A stretch of 64,000 nt of DNA. It comes from Pelagibacterium sp. Lineage in GTDB: Bacteria > Pseudomonadota > Alphaproteobacteria > Rhizobiales > Devosiaceae. Both the position numbers and the translations under genes were made by a program. Location of the stretch: positions 1 to 64,000 of the forward strand of contig PBNW01000031.1 of assembly GCA_002723255.1 (NCBI GenBank), read 5' to 3'. Below, in pieces: positions 33,731-41,715 of this stretch (its first letter is position 1; each line of letters starts with the position of its first letter). The notes beneath the pieces were generated by a model. The model was not told the DNA's origin and ran no database searches. It saw only the letters and a list, made by a program, of their open reading frames with translations.

Positions 33731-35055
33731 ACCCCCTCGCCCCGCTTTTCCGCGCCATCGAGTGGATGCCGGTGCTCTGGCAGGACGTTACAGTCCTTCT
33801 CGTCCTGCTGCTGCCCGCCCTCATTGTGGGCGCCCTGGTCCTGATCGGCTTTCGCCCCTTCACCCTGGTGCGCGCCATGCTGTGGCGCTTTCGCTGGACC
33901 AATGTGCTCTTTGCCACCCTGATCGCCGTGTCCGTCGGCATCGGGGTGGGCCTGATCGCCCAGGAGCGCGGCCTGCGCCAGGGCACCGCGCAGGCCGCCG
34001 ACCCGTTCGATCTGGTCGTCGCCGCACCGGGCAGCGAAATCACCATGCTGTTTGCAGCGGTCTATCTCCAGCCTTCCGACGTCCCCCTGCTCTCGGGCGA
34101 AATCTACGATACCGTCGCCACCGCGCCCGACGTATCGCTTGCCGCCCCCATCGCTTATGGCGACAGCTACAATGCCTTCCCCGTCGTGGGCTCGACCGCC
34201 CAGTTCGTCACTCACATGTCGGACACCCTTGCAGAGGGCGAAATGTTTGCCGCCCATACCGACGCTGTCATCGGCGCCCGTGTCGATCTTTCGGTCGGCG
34301 ACAGCTTCTCGCCCGCCCATGGCGTTGGCGATGCCGCCGAGGACGACGCGCACGCCCATTTCGAGTACACCGTATCGGGCCGTATGGCGCCGACGGGTAG
34401 CCCGTGGGACCGTGCCATTATCGTGCCGGTCGAAGCGGTGTGGGAAATCCACGGCCTTGCCAATGGCCACGCCCCCGAAAATTCCGACCGGCTCGGCCCG
34501 CCCTTCGATCCCGATTATTTCCCCGGCACCCCGGCCATCCTGGTTTCCGCCGAACAGCTTTACGCCAATTACGCCCTGCGCGCCCAGTTCACCACATCGG
34601 AAACCATGGCCTTTTTCCCCGGCTCGGTTCTGGCCAGCCTGCACTCTCTGATGGGCGATGTGCGCCAGGTTATGAGCGTCATGGCGGTCGTGACGCAAAT
34701 CCTCGTCACCGCCGGTGTCCTGACCGGCCTTGTCATCCTCACGCGCCTGTTCGCCCGCCGCCTTGCCCTCTTGCGCGCGCTTGGCGCTCCGGCCCGGTTC
34801 GTCTTTTCCGTCGTCTGGTCCTACGCGGCCACGTTGATCGTTGTCGGCGCCATTGGCGGCGTTGCCGTGGGCTATGCCGCTTCGGCGATCATTTCCCGCG
34901 TGGTGACCGAGCGCACCGATATTCTGGTCAATGCCACGCTGGGCTGGCCAGAATTCCATCTGGTGGCGGGCTTTGTCAGCCTCACGGTCATCCTGGCTCT
35001 CCTCCCCGCCTTCATCGCTCTGTCACGCCCCGTTGCTACCGATCTGCGCAGTTAA
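33727..35055 (+). CDS. FtsX/MacB-type ABC permease
   Basis: 442 residues. One N-terminal membrane helix region (VLLVLLLPALIVGALVLIGF, then FATLIAVSVGIGVGLI), a large periplasmic domain (about residues 75-300) and three C-terminal helices (MAVVTQILVTAGVLTGLVIL, YAATLIVVGAIGGVAVGYAA, VAGFVSLTVILALLPAFIAL) give the FtsX layout. Such transporters use mechanotransmission at the outer face of the membrane rather than a channel. The periplasmic domain has several His (VGDAAEDDAHAHFEY) that could touch metal. It is coupled to the ATPase, and the His-rich protein gene follows after 28 bp. Confidence 0.85.
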   Translation: MNPLAPLFRAIEWMPVLWQDVTVLLVLLLPALIVGALVLIGFRPFTLVRAMLWRFRWTNVLFATLIAVSVGIGVGLIAQERGLRQGTAQAADPFDLVVAAPGSEITMLFAAVYLQPSDVPLLSGEIYDTVATAPDVSLAAPIAYGDSYNAFPVVGSTAQFVTHMSDTLAEGEMFAAHTDAVIGARVDLSVGDSFSPAHGVGDAAEDDAHAHFEYTVSGRMAPTGSPWDRAIIVPVEAVWEIHGLANGHAPENSDRLGPPFDPDYFPGTPAILVSAEQLYANYALRAQFTTSETMAFFPGSVLASLHSLMGDVRQVMSVMAVVTQILVTAGVLTGLVILTRLFARRLALLRALGAPARFVFSVVWSYAATLIVVGAIGGVAVGYAASAIISRVVTERTDILVNATLGWPEFHLVAGFVSLTVILALLPAFIALSRPVATDLRS

Positions 35056-35083
35056 GATATAACATTTACACTGGAGCACGATC

Positions 35084-35623
35084 ATGATCCGCGCTGTTCT
35101 GTTTTCCTTCGCCCTCATCGCAAGCCCGGCCTTCGCGCAGGAGGACCATGCCGACGAGCATCACGAAGAGCATGAGGACCACGACGAGCACGGCCATGAG
35201 GATGGCGAGCACGACGAACATGTCGCGCAAGCCAATGGCGTCCGTGCCATCCACGCCTGGGCCAACGCCACCGACGCCTCGGGTGCTCTTGTTTATGTCG
35301 ATATCGAAAACACATCGGACGCGCTTGTGACCCTCGTGGGCGCGGAAACCGACATCGCCGCTTCAGCCGAAATCGTCGGGCTCGAAAACACCGGCGGCGA
35401 GCTGACCTTCACCGCCATTCCCGCCCTGCCGATCCCGGCCGGCGCCGATATGGTCTTTGCGCCCAACGGTCTCGCCATCGCGCTTTCCGGTCTCACCGCG
35501 CCGCTTGCCGAAGGCGAGCATTTCGATCTCGAACTGGAATTCGAGAGCTTCCATCTCGACCTCGAAGTCGAAATCGAATCCGCCACCGCCACCCAGCACA
35601 GCCACGCCGGCCACAATCACTGA
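35084..35623 (+). CDS. Secreted His-rich protein with a PCuAC-like fold lacking the copper ligands
   Basis: 179 residues: a signal peptide (ends SPAFAQ), an extremely His/Asp/Glu-rich stretch (EDHADEHHEEHEDHDEHGHE, residues about 21-47), a PCuAC-like beta domain (VRAIHAWANATDASGALVYV ... IPAGADMVFAPNGLAIALSG ... LAEGEHFDLELEFESF) and a His-rich end (HSHAGHNH). In canonical PCuAC copper chaperones the motif is H-M-HxM; here those positions read VG, LTF and LAI, so the usual Cu(I) site is gone. Metal binding probably moved to the tails. With the ABC genes upstream, zinc or another divalent metal is the most likely cargo; this is inference. Confidence 0.78.
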   Translation: MIRAVLFSFALIASPAFAQEDHADEHHEEHEDHDEHGHEDGEHDEHVAQANGVRAIHAWANATDASGALVYVDIENTSDALVTLVGAETDIAASAEIVGLENTGGELTFTAIPALPIPAGADMVFAPNGLAIALSGLTAPLAEGEHFDLELEFESFHLDLEVEIESATATQHSHAGHNH

Positions 35624-35651
35624 GCGGCAGCCGGTCTGCCCGTTTCGGCGA

Positions 35652-35984
35652 TCACCGGATTTTCAGCCTGGTGATCGCGTCCCCATCGAGGGTGAACGAA
35701 AACGTCAGCTTGACCGGACTGCCGGCGAATTGGCCCGCCACCGGACCCTTGAGGATCCAGATTCCCGCCTCTTCGTGCGCTGTTTCCGGGGTGAATATCG
35801 CGCGCACCGCGATGGTGGCACTCTCTATCCATGCCTCGATTTCCGCCCTGCCCTGCGGATGGTGCCCGTCGCCCGAATCGTCGACCACCGCATCCTCGGC
35901 GAAGGCGGCCGCCATGCCTTCGGCATCCAGCCTCTGGCCAGCGGCGATATAGGCGGCAATCGGGGCGGGCAAATCGAGGGGCAT
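35652..35984 (-). CDS. SnoaL/NTF2-like small protein
   Basis: 110 residues with the NTF2-like pattern: an N-terminal helix (PIAAYIAAGQRLDAEGMAAA), FAEDAVVDDSGDGHHPQGRA, and a curved sheet ending LTFSFTLDGDAITRLKI. Such proteins bind small hydrophobic ligands or act as simple enzymes. It is divergent from an HxlR regulator, which may control it. Confidence 0.8.
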   Translation of the reverse strand: MPLDLPAPIAAYIAAGQRLDAEGMAAAFAEDAVVDDSGDGHHPQGRAEIEAWIESATIAVRAIFTPETAHEEAGIWILKGPVAGQFAGSPVKLTFSFTLDGDAITRLKIR

Positions 35985-36042
35985 TTTCGTCTCCAGGTGG
36001 ATCGGTGTTGCGGGAAACAGAAGATGGCTCTAGGCTGTGCTT

Positions 36043-36462
36043 ATGACAAGTACAGACGAAAAAGTAGGGTACTTACCAAAAGGTGAGCGTCATACCTATT
36101 CCGCGCTCAGCGGCGCCCAAAGCGTTCAGAACACGCTTCGGATCGTCGAGGGCCGCTGGAAGCTGGTCATTCTGTTCCAGTTGTTCGGCGGCCAGTGCCG
36201 CCGCTTTTCCGAACTCGAGCGGGCCATTCCCGGCATTTCCCAGAAAATGCTCATTCAGCAGCTTCGGCGGCTCGAAGAGGACGGGGTCGTGGCCCGCATC
36301 GTCCATCATCAGGTTCCGCCCAAGGTCGAGTATCACCTGACCGAATGGGGCCAGGCGCTCTGCCCGGCACTCGACGCCCTACTTGTCTGGGCCGAAGCCG
36401 CACCCGAGGCCGTTCGCAATGCGCTGATATCGAGTGATCCAGCCTTGGCGCAAGAGGCTTGA
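36043..36462 (+). CDS. HxlR-family transcriptional regulator
   Basis: 139 residues. The winged helix has QNTLRIVEGRWKLVILFQLF (start of the HxlR domain), FSELERAIPGISQKMLIQQL (recognition region) and YHLTEWGQALCPALDALLVW. HxlR proteins sense redox, aldehydes or xenobiotics, and often control a divergent enzyme gene, here the SnoaL-like gene 58 bp away. An inverted repeat AAGTAC-N15-GTACTT (36048-36074) lies just inside the coding start and might be an operator. ATG 36043 was chosen over a GTG 6 bp upstream. Confidence 0.88.
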   Translation: MTSTDEKVGYLPKGERHTYSALSGAQSVQNTLRIVEGRWKLVILFQLFGGQCRRFSELERAIPGISQKMLIQQLRRLEEDGVVARIVHHQVPPKVEYHLTEWGQALCPALDALLVWAEAAPEAVRNALISSDPALAQEA

Positions 36463-36568
36463 AGTTCGCCCTGCGCGGTCCCCGGTTAACCCAGGCTGGG
36501 CGTGTGCAACGAAACAGCGGCCGGCCGTTTTCCCCTGCACACCGAACCTCACAAAAGGAGTTCGCGCC

Positions 36569-36775
36569 ATGCAAGGCAAGAAAACCCACGAGCAGTTCAA
36601 AAGAAATCTCGAGCACAAATCCGACGTGCCCAAACCGGGCGAGGTCGACCACCATCCCGAGCAGTCCCACGGCCGGGCTCCGCGCGACAAGGATGCCCGC
36701 GAGAGCGAGTACGCCGTCAGCCGCCACGGCATGGATCAGGAAGATCGCCAGCACAATTCAGGCGGCGATTCCTGA
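36569..36775 (+). CDS. 68-residue hydrophilic protein of unknown function
   Basis: Strong ribosome site AAAAGGAG 7 nt before ATG 36569. The product (MQGKKTHEQFKRNLEHKSDV...) is very charged, with many His, Lys, Asp and Glu, no signal peptide and no hydrophobic core, so it is probably disordered. The LysE gene on the other strand ends a few bases away only if its frameshift is corrected; uncorrected, the frames overlap. Confidence 0.65.
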   Translation: MQGKKTHEQFKRNLEHKSDVPKPGEVDHHPEQSHGRAPRDKDARESEYAVSRHGMDQEDRQHNSGGDS

Positions 36776-36781
36776 GGCCAA

Positions 36782-37433
36782 TCAACTCGCTGGACGTTTG
36801 GCGAGGGTCAGCCCAACGCCAAGCGCAATCATAGCGCCCCCCCGATCCCTGCCGCAGGCGGCGGATCAAGCCCGGATTGCGGGCGGCTCCGGTTCGTATG
36901 CCTCCGGCGGCGATGGCTACAAAGATATCGGCCAGTGTGTTGAGCGCAACCGATACGAAGCCGAGCACAAGGAATTGCAGGGCTATATTGCCCGAAGCCG
37001 GGTCGACGAACTGCGGAATGAAGGCGAGGAAGAACGCCGCCGTCTTGGGGTTAAGCGCCTCGACCACCACCCCTTCGCGAAACGCCCGCCGCGGACCGAC
37101 CGGAGGTTCGGCCGGGGCACCCGATAATGCCTTGGCCGCATCTCGGCGCGCCGAAAGAATGGTTCGGACGCCGATCCACACCAGATAGGCCGCGCCGATC
37201 ACCTTCAGTAGGGTGAACAATTGGGCGCTGGCCAGCACGATTGCAGACACTCCCAAAGCGCCAGCCAGAACATGAACCATGCCGCCCAGCCCCGTGCCGA
37301 AACTCGAAGCAATCCCCTCGGCGCGCCCGCCAGCCAGCGTGCGCGCCGCAACGTAAAACAGTCCGGGTCCGGGCGTAATCGCGAGCAAAACGCACGCACC
37401 GACATAAAGGGCAATCTGGGTCAAATCAGGCAT
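36782..37433 (-). pseudogene. LysE/RhtB-family amino acid exporter with one-base frameshift in a G7 tract
   Basis: From ATG 37433 (MPDLTQIALYVGACVLLAIT) the frame encodes a LysE-family carrier: PGPGLFYVAARTLAGGRAEG, GVRTILSARRDA, FREGVVVEALNPKTAAFFLA, FIPQFVDPASGN. After GLIRRLRQGSGG the frame runs into unrelated sequence and overlaps the next gene. Removing one G from the run of seven at 36837-36843 restores AMIALGVGLTLAKRPAS and a stop at 36782, the normal family ending, for 216 residues. So only the last ~17 residues are affected. Confidence 0.8.
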
Positions 37434-37560
37434 TTCGGTCTTAATGCTCCATTCCACGATAACGAGGGGCCCCACGCCGACGAGCCGCCATTTACGCTAA
37501 AGGAAATTCGCGGGTGGCGTGATCTCCAGTTGCTGCCAATTTCAGGGAACCAGTTCGGAG

Positions 37561-38055
37561 CTATTTGAACGGCGCAAGGGGGGCCATTATTTCGGCCCTG
37601 GTGCTCGGATCGTCCCAATCCACCGCCCCCTGCCGCCGAAACACGATCTCCCCGCCGCCATCGACAACGAATGTGCTCGGATAGCCCAGTATCCCCAGCA
37701 CGCTACCCACATTGCCCTCGATCTGCTGGTGGCTCTCCAGCCCCACCCCGAGATCGCCGAGATAATCGGTGATCCGCTCATACCCGGCGGTATCGACCGA
37801 AACCACCACCAGGTCCCCCGGCTCCAGCCCCTGCGCAAAGGCATCGAGTTGCGGCAATTCCTCAAGGCATGGCGCGCACCACGTCGCCCAGAAATGGATG
37901 ATCGTCGGCCCGTCAACCAGATCGCCCAGCGCCGCCGTCTCCCCCGCCGCGTCGCGCACCGTGACCGCCGAAAGATCGACGCCCGTCTCCTGTCCCGCGG
38001 CAGGCCCCGGGACGACCAGCAAAGTTGCGGCAAGGCAGAAACCGGCGAGTCTCAT
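37561..38055 (-). CDS. TlpA-like periplasmic thioredoxin-fold protein
   Basis: 164 residues: a signal peptide (MRLAGFCLAATLLVVPGPAA), then a TlpA/ResA-type fold with the redox motif in IIHFWATWCAPCLEELPQLD and the conserved cis-Pro region GYPSTFVVDGGGEIVFR. It probably reduces disulfides in periplasmic metalloproteins or apocytochromes. Its start overlaps the antitoxin gene stop by 4 bp, an unusual pairing that may mean read-through expression from the toxin-antitoxin promoter. Confidence 0.88.
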   Translation of the reverse strand: MRLAGFCLAATLLVVPGPAAGQETGVDLSAVTVRDAAGETAALGDLVDGPTIIHFWATWCAPCLEELPQLDAFAQGLEPGDLVVVSVDTAGYERITDYLGDLGVGLESHQQIEGNVGSVLGILGYPSTFVVDGGGEIVFRRQGAVDWDDPSTRAEIMAPLAPFK

Positions 38056-38348
38056 GCTGCAGACTTGAATCCGAGACGCAGCCCCAGCGCATGGGCAATT
38101 TTTACAATCGTGGCAAAGCTGGGATTTCCATCCTCTGAAAGCGCTTTGTAGAGTCCCTCACGGCTCATTCCGGCATCGCGCGCCAGCTGGCTCATATTTC
38201 GGGCGCGGGCGATCGTTCCAAGCGCCTGCGCGATAAAGGCAGGGTCGTCGTCGCCTTCTTCCATCACCGCTTCGAGATAAGCGATGATGTCCTCATCACT
38301 CTTGAGATAATCTGCCGTATCGTAGCGGCTGAATGTTTCGTTGTTCAT
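38052..38348 (-). CDS. HigA-like antitoxin (addiction-module antidote, HTH)
   Basis: 98 residues from ATG 38348 (MNNETFSRYDTADYLKSDED). A helix-turn-helix of the probable addiction module antidote family is visible in QALGTIARARNMSQLARDAG, MSREGLYKALSEDGNPSFAT, ending with VKIAHALGLRLGF. It follows the toxin gene by 4 bp in toxin-first order. It should neutralise the toxin and repress the shared promoter at the palindrome near 38679. Confidence 0.88.
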   Translation of the reverse strand: MNNETFSRYDTADYLKSDEDIIAYLEAVMEEGDDDPAFIAQALGTIARARNMSQLARDAGMSREGLYKALSEDGNPSFATIVKIAHALGLRLGFKSAA

Positions 38349-38352
38349 CGTT

Positions 38353-38649
38353 TCAATCCTTCCACTGCGCGGCAATTTCCCTGGCCCGGACGATATCGGC
38401 TTTCTGCGAAGACTTGTCGCCACCTGAAAGCAGAATGACAACGACCGGTCCTTTTTGCATGTAGTAAACGCGGAAGCCCGGACCATAATCGATCCGCATT
38501 TCGGAAATCCCGCCGCCGACGGGTTTGACGTCACCGGGATTCCCGTTCGCAAGCCGATCCAGCCTTGCCAGAATGCGCGCCATGGCCCGTCTGTCACGCA
38601 GATCATGCAGCCAATTGTCAAATACGGCACTCTTTATCAGCGCGATCAT
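38353..38649 (-). CDS. RelE/HigB-type toxin (addiction-module killer protein)
   Basis: 98 residues, start MIALIKSAVFDNWLHDLRDR. Family hallmarks: ARILARLDRLANGNPGDVKP, VGGGISEMRIDYGPGFRVYY, VILLSGGDKSSQKADI. These toxins are usually ribosome-dependent mRNA interferases. The ATG lies only 6 nt after a good -10 hexamer, so the transcript is likely leaderless. Confidence 0.9.
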   Translation of the reverse strand: MIALIKSAVFDNWLHDLRDRRAMARILARLDRLANGNPGDVKPVGGGISEMRIDYGPGFRVYYMQKGPVVVILLSGGDKSSQKADIVRAREIAAQWKD

Positions 38650-38655
38650 ATGTTA

Positions 38656-38696
38656 ACTGTAGTTATCACCTTGGAGTGTGTCAACCATGGTTGACA
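38656..38696 (-). promoter_or_regulatory. Toxin-antitoxin promoter with palindromic operator
   Basis: Minus-strand -35 TTGACA (38684-38679), exact 17-nt spacer, -10 TACAGT (38661-38656). The -35 is one half of a perfect 18-bp palindrome TGTCAACCATGGTTGACA (38679-38696), a likely antitoxin-binding site that would block RNA polymerase. Confidence 0.82.
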
Positions 38697-38790
38697 GAAG
38701 CAGCCGGCGTGCCAATGCGTCGCGACGCCCAAGTGACACACACGCCCATCGGCGCTATGTCGGGGACACGACGCGACCGAAGGCTTTGTC

Positions 38791-40317
38791 ATGCACGAAA
38801 TCATCCGCTCCATCCTCTCCTCGTCGGTCTATGACGTTGCGGTCGAGACCCCGCTCGAAAAGATGGGCCCGCTGTCCGACAAGCTCTCCCGCCCGGTGTT
38901 TCTCAAGCGCGAGGATCTCCAGCCGGTCTTTTCCTTCAAGCTGCGCGGCGCCTACAACAAGCTTGCCGCGCTCACCGATGCAGAGCGCGCAAAAGGCGTC
39001 ATCTGCGCCTCGGCCGGCAATCACGCGCAGGGGCTCGCCTATTCGGCCACCCGCATGGGCACGCGCGCGGTCATCGTCATGCCCACCACCACGCCCTCGA
39101 TCAAGGTCGAGGCGGTCAAACGCCTGGGCGGCGAAGTGGTGATAAAGGGCGACAGTTTCGACGATGCCCGCATCCACGCGCTGGCCCTGTGCGAAAAAGA
39201 AAACCTCACCTTCGTCCACCCTTATGACGATCCACAGGTCATCGCCGGTCAGGGGACCATCGGGGTGGAAATCCTGCGCCAGCACGGCGGCCCCATCGCC
39301 GCGATCTACCTGCCCATCGGCGGCGGCGGTCTTGCCGCCGGCGTCGCGGCCTACGCCAAATTCCTGCGCCCCGACATCAAACTGATCGGGGTCGAGCCCG
39401 AAGACGCCGCCTCGATGAAGGCCGCGCTGGCCGCCGGGCGCCCCGTGCCGCTCAACGAAGTGGGCATCTTTGCCGATGGTGTCGCGGTCAAACAGGCGGG
39501 CGCCCACACCTTCGAAATCCTCAAGGACACGCTCGACGACATCGTCACCGTCTCGACCGACGAAATCTGCGCCGCCATCAAGGATGTGTTCGAGCACACC
39601 CGCGCCATTGCCGAACCGGCGGGCGCGGTATCCCTTGCCGGCCTGCGCAAGCACGCCCCGACCCTTGAAGCCCGTTGCGCCGCCATCGCCATCTGCTCGG
39701 GCGCCAACATCAATTTCGACAGGCTGCGCCACGTCGCCGAACGGGCCGAACTGGGCGAGCGCGCCGAAGCGGTTCTGGCTGTCACGATCCCCGAAAAACC
39801 CGGCGCCTATCGCGCCTTCATCCGACTGATGGGTGCCCGCGCCATCACTGAATTCAACTACCGCATCGCGCCGGGCAATTCGGCCAATATTTTCGTCGGC
39901 ATCGGATTGAAGCGCGGCGAGGCGGAAAAGGCCGAGATCATCGCCATGCTGCGCGAGCATGGCCACAAGGTGCTCGATCTGAGCGACAATGAAGTCGCCA
40001 AGCTCCACATCCGCTACATGGTCGGCGGTCGCGTCGAGGGGCTGGAAAACGAACTTCTCTACCGCTTCGAATTTCCCGAACGCCCCGGAGCGCTATTGCG
40101 ATTCCTCGAGGGCCTGGCGCCCGACTGGAACATTTCCCTGTTCCACTACCGCAATCATGGCTCCGATTACGGCCGTGTCCTCACGGGCGTCCAGGTTCCC
40201 CCCGCCGAGCGCGAAGCCTTCGAGGCCTATCTCGATACGCTCGGCTATGCCCATTGGGACGAAAGCGAAACCCCCGCCTATACGATGTTCCTCGCCGCCA
40301 GTCCGCCCTCGACTTGA
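38791..40317 (+). CDS. ilvA: Biosynthetic threonine dehydratase (two ACT-like domains)
   Basis: 508 residues. PLP enzyme that deaminates threonine to 2-oxobutanoate for isoleucine synthesis. The PLP Lys lies in PVFSFKLRGAYNK (near residue 50), the phosphate loop in LPIGGGGLAAG (near 176), and CASAGNHAQGLAYSA is conserved. The C-terminal third (from about 325) holds two regulatory ACT-like regions (VTIPEKPGAYRAFIRLMGAR, EFPERPGALLRFLEGLAPDW) for isoleucine feedback. Full length, no partner genes of the ilv pathway nearby. Confidence 0.94.
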   Translation: MHEIIRSILSSSVYDVAVETPLEKMGPLSDKLSRPVFLKREDLQPVFSFKLRGAYNKLAALTDAERAKGVICASAGNHAQGLAYSATRMGTRAVIVMPTTTPSIKVEAVKRLGGEVVIKGDSFDDARIHALALCEKENLTFVHPYDDPQVIAGQGTIGVEILRQHGGPIAAIYLPIGGGGLAAGVAAYAKFLRPDIKLIGVEPEDAASMKAALAAGRPVPLNEVGIFADGVAVKQAGAHTFEILKDTLDDIVTVSTDEICAAIKDVFEHTRAIAEPAGAVSLAGLRKHAPTLEARCAAIAICSGANINFDRLRHVAERAELGERAEAVLAVTIPEKPGAYRAFIRLMGARAITEFNYRIAPGNSANIFVGIGLKRGEAEKAEIIAMLREHGHKVLDLSDNEVAKLHIRYMVGGRVEGLENELLYRFEFPERPGALLRFLEGLAPDWNISLFHYRNHGSDYGRVLTGVQVPPAEREAFEAYLDTLGYAHWDESETPAYTMFLAASPPST

Positions 40318-40382
40318 CCGGCCCGGCAATCTGATCCACACCCACGGCAGGGCTTCCGCCCGGCGCCAACCACAGTCTCCCT

Positions 40383-41651
40383 ATGTCCCTGACGTCACCA
40401 TCACCCCCCTTGCGCGAACTCACCGGCCGCCAGCGAAGCTGGATCGGCGGCGGGTATCTGGCAATGTTTTCCTCGCTTGCCGGGCAGACCCTGTTCATTG
40501 CCCTTTTCGGCGCCGCCATCCGCGCGGAATTTTCCCTGACATCGGGCCAGTACGGGCTGATTTACACCGCGGCGACGCTGTGCTCGGCCATTGTCCTGAT
40601 GTGGGCGGGCGGGCTGGCCGACAGGGTTCCGGCGGCCCATCTGGCTGCGGGCTCGGCCATCGGCGCCGCCATGATGTGCATCCTGATGAGCGTGGCGCCC
40701 AACGTGGCAATACTGGGGATCGCATTGTTCGGGCTGCGGTTTTTCGGGCAGGGCATGCTCACCCACAGTGCCGCCACCGCGCTCAGCCGGTGGTTCAACA
40801 GGTTTCGTGGCCGCGCGCTGGCCATTGCACAGCTGGGCCTGAACACGGGCGAGGCGGTTCTGCCGGTCCTTGTGGCGTTCGGGATCGCGGCGATCGGCTG
40901 GCGTCAGGTCTGGCTGGTCGCGGCCGCGGCACTGATCGTCGTGCTTGCACCGGTCATCGCCTATCTGTTCTCGAGCCCCCCGGACGGAAAACGCGCGCGG
41001 GCAGCCGGTGAAATCAATCCCGATCCCGCCGAAACCCACGCCACGGGAGACCAGTGGACCCGGCGTAAGGTGCTCGCCGACCCCCTGTTCTGGCCGGTCC
41101 TGATCGGGCTTTTGGCCATGCCGGCGATTTCCACCGCGATCTTTTTTCACCAGTCGGTTCTGGTTGCCGAAAAGGGCTGGGGCCTTTTGACCTTCGCCGC
41201 CTTCTTCCCGGTCATGTCGGTCGCCTCGGTGATATCCTCGATTGCCGGAGGCTGGCTCGTCGACAGGTTTGGCGCCTACCGGCTGCTGCCCCTTCTGCTG
41301 GTCCCGGCGAGCATGGCCTATATCGTCATCGCCACAACATCGGCCTTCTGGGCCATCCCGGCGTTCTTCCTGCTCTCGGGGCTGACCAATGGCGCGAATG
41401 GAACGGTGATGAACGCCATGTGGGCCGAACTCTATGGCACGCGTCATCTGGGGGCGGTGCGCGCCATTGCGACATCGGCAATGGTCCTGTCCTCCGCCGT
41501 CGGACCCGGGATCGTGGGCTTTTTCGTCGATGCCGGCGTTTCAATCGGCCAGCAGGCGCCCTTCTTTTCGGCCTATTGTCTGGGCGCTTCCCTGGTTTTC
41601 TTCATTTTGCAGAGCCAATTGGGTCGCCGCCGCGCTTCATTTATCGTTTGA
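40383..41651 (+). CDS. MFS transporter
   Basis: 422 residues with 12 predicted membrane helices; the MFS A-motif-like loop after helix 2 reads WAGGLADRVPAAHLA, and the second half has GGWLVDRFGAYRLLP. It resembles the oxalate/formate or NarK-like branches of small-solute carriers, but the substrate is not assignable. It lies 65 bp after ilvA on the same strand and converges with the TRAP genes; a GC hairpin at 41684-41699 could serve both ends. Confidence 0.85.
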   Translation: MSLTSPSPPLRELTGRQRSWIGGGYLAMFSSLAGQTLFIALFGAAIRAEFSLTSGQYGLIYTAATLCSAIVLMWAGGLADRVPAAHLAAGSAIGAAMMCILMSVAPNVAILGIALFGLRFFGQGMLTHSAATALSRWFNRFRGRALAIAQLGLNTGEAVLPVLVAFGIAAIGWRQVWLVAAAALIVVLAPVIAYLFSSPPDGKRARAAGEINPDPAETHATGDQWTRRKVLADPLFWPVLIGLLAMPAISTAIFFHQSVLVAEKGWGLLTFAAFFPVMSVASVISSIAGGWLVDRFGAYRLLPLLLVPASMAYIVIATTSAFWAIPAFFLLSGLTNGANGTVMNAMWAELYGTRHLGAVRAIATSAMVLSSAVGPGIVGFFVDAGVSIGQQAPFFSAYCLGASLVFFILQSQLGRRRASFIV

Positions 41652-41715
41652 AGGACCGGCCCCGGCGCAGCACCGTCCCGGACGGGGCCTGCGCCCCGCC
41701 CGGTCCGTGATGGGC

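Noticed and set aside
41684-41699. Terminator between the convergent MFS and dctM genes
   Set aside because: CGGGGC/GCCCCG stem is short and has no U-tract on either strand; left as a possibility only.
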